The notes under the pieces are model-generated. The model saw only the letters and a list, made by a program, of their open reading frames with translations, was not told where the DNA came from and ran no database searches. A stretch of DNA of 64,000 nt from Clostridium amylolyticum (GTDB taxonomy: Bacteria > Bacillota > Clostridia > Clostridiales > Clostridiaceae). Numbering within the stretch: position 1 is the stretch's first letter; the number at the start of each line of letters is the position of its first letter. The DNA lies in contig NZ_FQZO01000007.1 in NCBI RefSeq assembly GCF_900142075.1, positions 124,001-188,000 of the forward strand. The letters are read 5' to 3'. Shown piece by piece: positions 62,467 to 64,000 of the stretch. Made by a program: the position numbers and the translations under genes.

Positions 62467-62506
62467 CTATATTCCCTCTCATAATTTATATTTTACTAAT
62501 CATAAA

Positions 62507-63943
62507 TTATATTTCCAAATTGCTTTCCAAGGTCTGTAGGTTGTCAAAATTATTTGCTGTAAGTACCATGATGTCTCCTTCAAAGATCATGGTAGAACCG
62601 TTGGGTATGATGATGTCTTTGTTTCGCTTTATCATAACAACTAGAATGTCATCATCTATGTTGGCATCCATTATTGTTTTTCCAAGCCATGGGCTGTCCT
62701 CTTCCACTAAATATTCTTTTAATTCCGTGTGCAGCTCCTCTTCATAATCATTGAAGGTTTTTAGTACGGAGTTTTCTGGCTCCACTAAGTCCAGCTTCTT
62801 TGAAAAATAAGGTATTAAAGAACCTTGCACCAAAACAGAAAATAAAGCTACAAAGAATATTATATGAAAAATATCATTTTTAATGGATACGTCGTTAGTA
62901 ACTACAAAAATAGCAAAAACTATGGAAGCAGCTCCTCTAAGCCCTACCCAAGAAACAAATAATTGTTGCTTTATAGGAATCTTAAACCAGCTAAGTATGC
63001 TGAATACCGCTACTGGACGAGCTACTATAATTAAAAATAAAGAAACCAGTATTCCAGGCAGTATAATAAACTTCATTTGAGAAGGAAAAGACAAGAGTCC
63101 TAGAGTAAAGAAGAGCATTATCTGCATAAGCCAAGATATACCATCGAAAAAATGTACTAAACTCTTCTTATGCGTAATTTTACTGTTACCTAATATAATT
63201 CCTGTTACATAGGCACATAAAAATCCATTGCCACCAATTAAATCGCTTAAGGCAAACCCTAAAACTACAATGGCAGTGATAAATATAGGGTACACACCAT
63301 CTATCTCAAATTTAATCCTGTTTAAAACAAATATAGTTAAGGATGCAAGTATTATCCCCATGCCTACCCCAAATACAATTTGCATGGTAAGAAGCTTAAA
63401 TATAGATCCCTGAGCACTGTTGTTTATAAAGCTTAATACCACTATGGTAAGCATATATGCAAAAGGATCATTACTTCCGCTTTCTACCTCCAGGAGGGAT
63501 GCAAGTCCACCCTTAAGGTTAAGTTCCCGAGAACGCAAAATGGAGAATACCGATGCAGCATCAGTAGATGCTACTACAGAGCCAATTAAAAAGCCTTCTA
63601 ATAAAGTAGTTCTAAGTACAAGATGACAAAAAAGCCCTGTAAGTCCTGCAGTTATGGCAGTTCCCAAAGATGATAGCAATACGGCCTGCATGGCCACAGG
63701 TCTTGCAACCTTCCAGTTAGTTACAAACCCACCGTAAAACATGATAAATATAAGCCCTAAAGAGCATAATTCCTGTGCTAATTCATAGTTATCAAAATAT
63801 ATTCCTCCAATACCATCAGAGCCAAAAAGCATACCTAACAGCAAAAATATAAATAATGCTGGTACTCCAAATCTGTATACTATCTTGCTTGAAGTAATAC
63901 AAACCAATATAACTACTCCGCATAATATCATTAGTTGTGTCAT
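62507..63943 (-). CDS. Cation:proton antiporter with RCK/TrkA-C domain (CPA1, NhaP2/CvrA-like)
   Basis: A 478-residue antiporter of the Na+/K+:H+ type. Twelve or so membrane segments include the DAASVFSILRSRELNL and ESGSNDPFAYMLTIVVL ion-binding motifs, and SWVGLRGAASIVFAIF near the end. The C-terminal 90 residues are a cytoplasmic TrkA-C regulatory domain (EEELHTELKEYLVEEDSPWLGKTIMDANID onward, ending with DIMVLTANNFDNLQTLESN). Exports K+ or Na+ in exchange for H+, for osmotic and pH control. Starts at ATG behind GAGGTGG, close to the right edge. Confidence 0.92.
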   Translation of the reverse strand: MTQLMILCGVVILVCITSSKIVYRFGVPALFIFLLLGMLFGSDGIGGIYFDNYELAQELCSLGLIFIMFYGGFVTNWKVARPVAMQAVLLSSLGTAITAGLTGLFCHLVLRTTLLEGFLIGSVVASTDAASVFSILRSRELNLKGGLASLLEVESGSNDPFAYMLTIVVLSFINNSAQGSIFKLLTMQIVFGVGMGIILASLTIFVLNRIKFEIDGVYPIFITAIVVLGFALSDLIGGNGFLCAYVTGIILGNSKITHKKSLVHFFDGISWLMQIMLFFTLGLLSFPSQMKFIILPGILVSLFLIIVARPVAVFSILSWFKIPIKQQLFVSWVGLRGAASIVFAIFVVTNDVSIKNDIFHIIFFVALFSVLVQGSLIPYFSKKLDLVEPENSVLKTFNDYEEELHTELKEYLVEEDSPWLGKTIMDANIDDDILVVMIKRNKDIIIPNGSTMIFEGDIMVLTANNFDNLQTLESNLEI

Positions 63944-64000
63944 GATATAACCACCTCGCTAAAAATATTTCTGTAAAGAAAGTTCTATGTATAATACTAA

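Overview
The window is AT-rich, densely packed DNA that I read as a chromosomal segment of an anaerobic Firmicute close to Clostridium. The reasons are: very AT-rich codon use with strong GGAGG-type ribosome binding sites; an anaerobic sulfatase-maturase whose key cysteines and Asp277 fall where they do in Clostridium perfringens; a LevR-type sigma-54 activator; a PyrR attenuator; a B12-binding protein; and an iron-sulfur flavin enoate-reductase-type enzyme. No rRNA, tRNA or CRISPR array was seen.

Layout. (1) 1-6.9 kb: a mannose-family PTS operon (IIA-IIB-IIC-IID, the last cut by the window edge) read from a clear sigma-54 promoter, the divergent LevR-like activator, and a sulfatase maturase. 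(2) 7-12.7 kb: a DeoR repressor, lacA, lacB and a class II tagatose-bisphosphate aldolase, then a ROK repressor and a split chromate-type transporter. Operators are visible: phased TTTGTT repeats for the DeoR gene and TAACCA-TTT-TGGTTA palindromes for the ROK gene and the transporter pair. (3) 13-17.6 kb: codB-codA behind a PyrR attenuator, a small unknown gene, and a diverged PRPP-synthetase-like gene. (4) 17.7-23.6 kb: a lactose/cellobiose-type PTS with NanE, a HAD phosphatase, a DUF4127 protein and an RpiR regulator. (5) 23.8-24.9 kb: a transposase-less mobile cassette carrying one acetyltransferase gene, with inverted ends and an 8-bp target duplication, inserted in the loop of a terminator hairpin. 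(6) 25.1-37.0 kb: a defence island with a C5 DNA methylase, AIPR, PD-(D/E)XK nuclease, Z1 helicase-like protein, GHKL (MutL-like) ATPase, small accessory genes and an HNH-MazG pair. (7) 37.7-50.1 kb: a long apparent operon under a second RpiR regulator: phosphate-barrel protein, second DUF4127 protein, FAD oxidoreductase, secreted protein with a duplicated domain, leucine-rich-repeat secreted protein, GntP-like permease, hydantoinase/oxoprolinase-type protein and a small HEFYH metallopeptidase-like protein. (8) 50.2-64 kb: lipoproteins, a B12-binding protein coupled to an ABC exporter, a PucR-type regulator with a divergent Old Yellow Enzyme family oxidoreductase, a LytTR regulator with a membrane partner, small membrane proteins, a sugar isomerase-like barrel, a TspO relative and a Na+/K+:H+ antiporter.

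Most interesting points: (a) the same unknown protein family (DUF4127) occurs twice, each time overlapping or near a phosphate-binding TIM barrel gene and an RpiR regulator, which suggests an undescribed sugar or sugar-acid catabolic module; (b) the mobile cassette at 23820-24893 interrupts one copy of a dispersed terminator-type repeat that recurs, wholly or in part, at four places; (c) the Z1/MutL-type defence operon begins with what looks like a frameshifted small gene.
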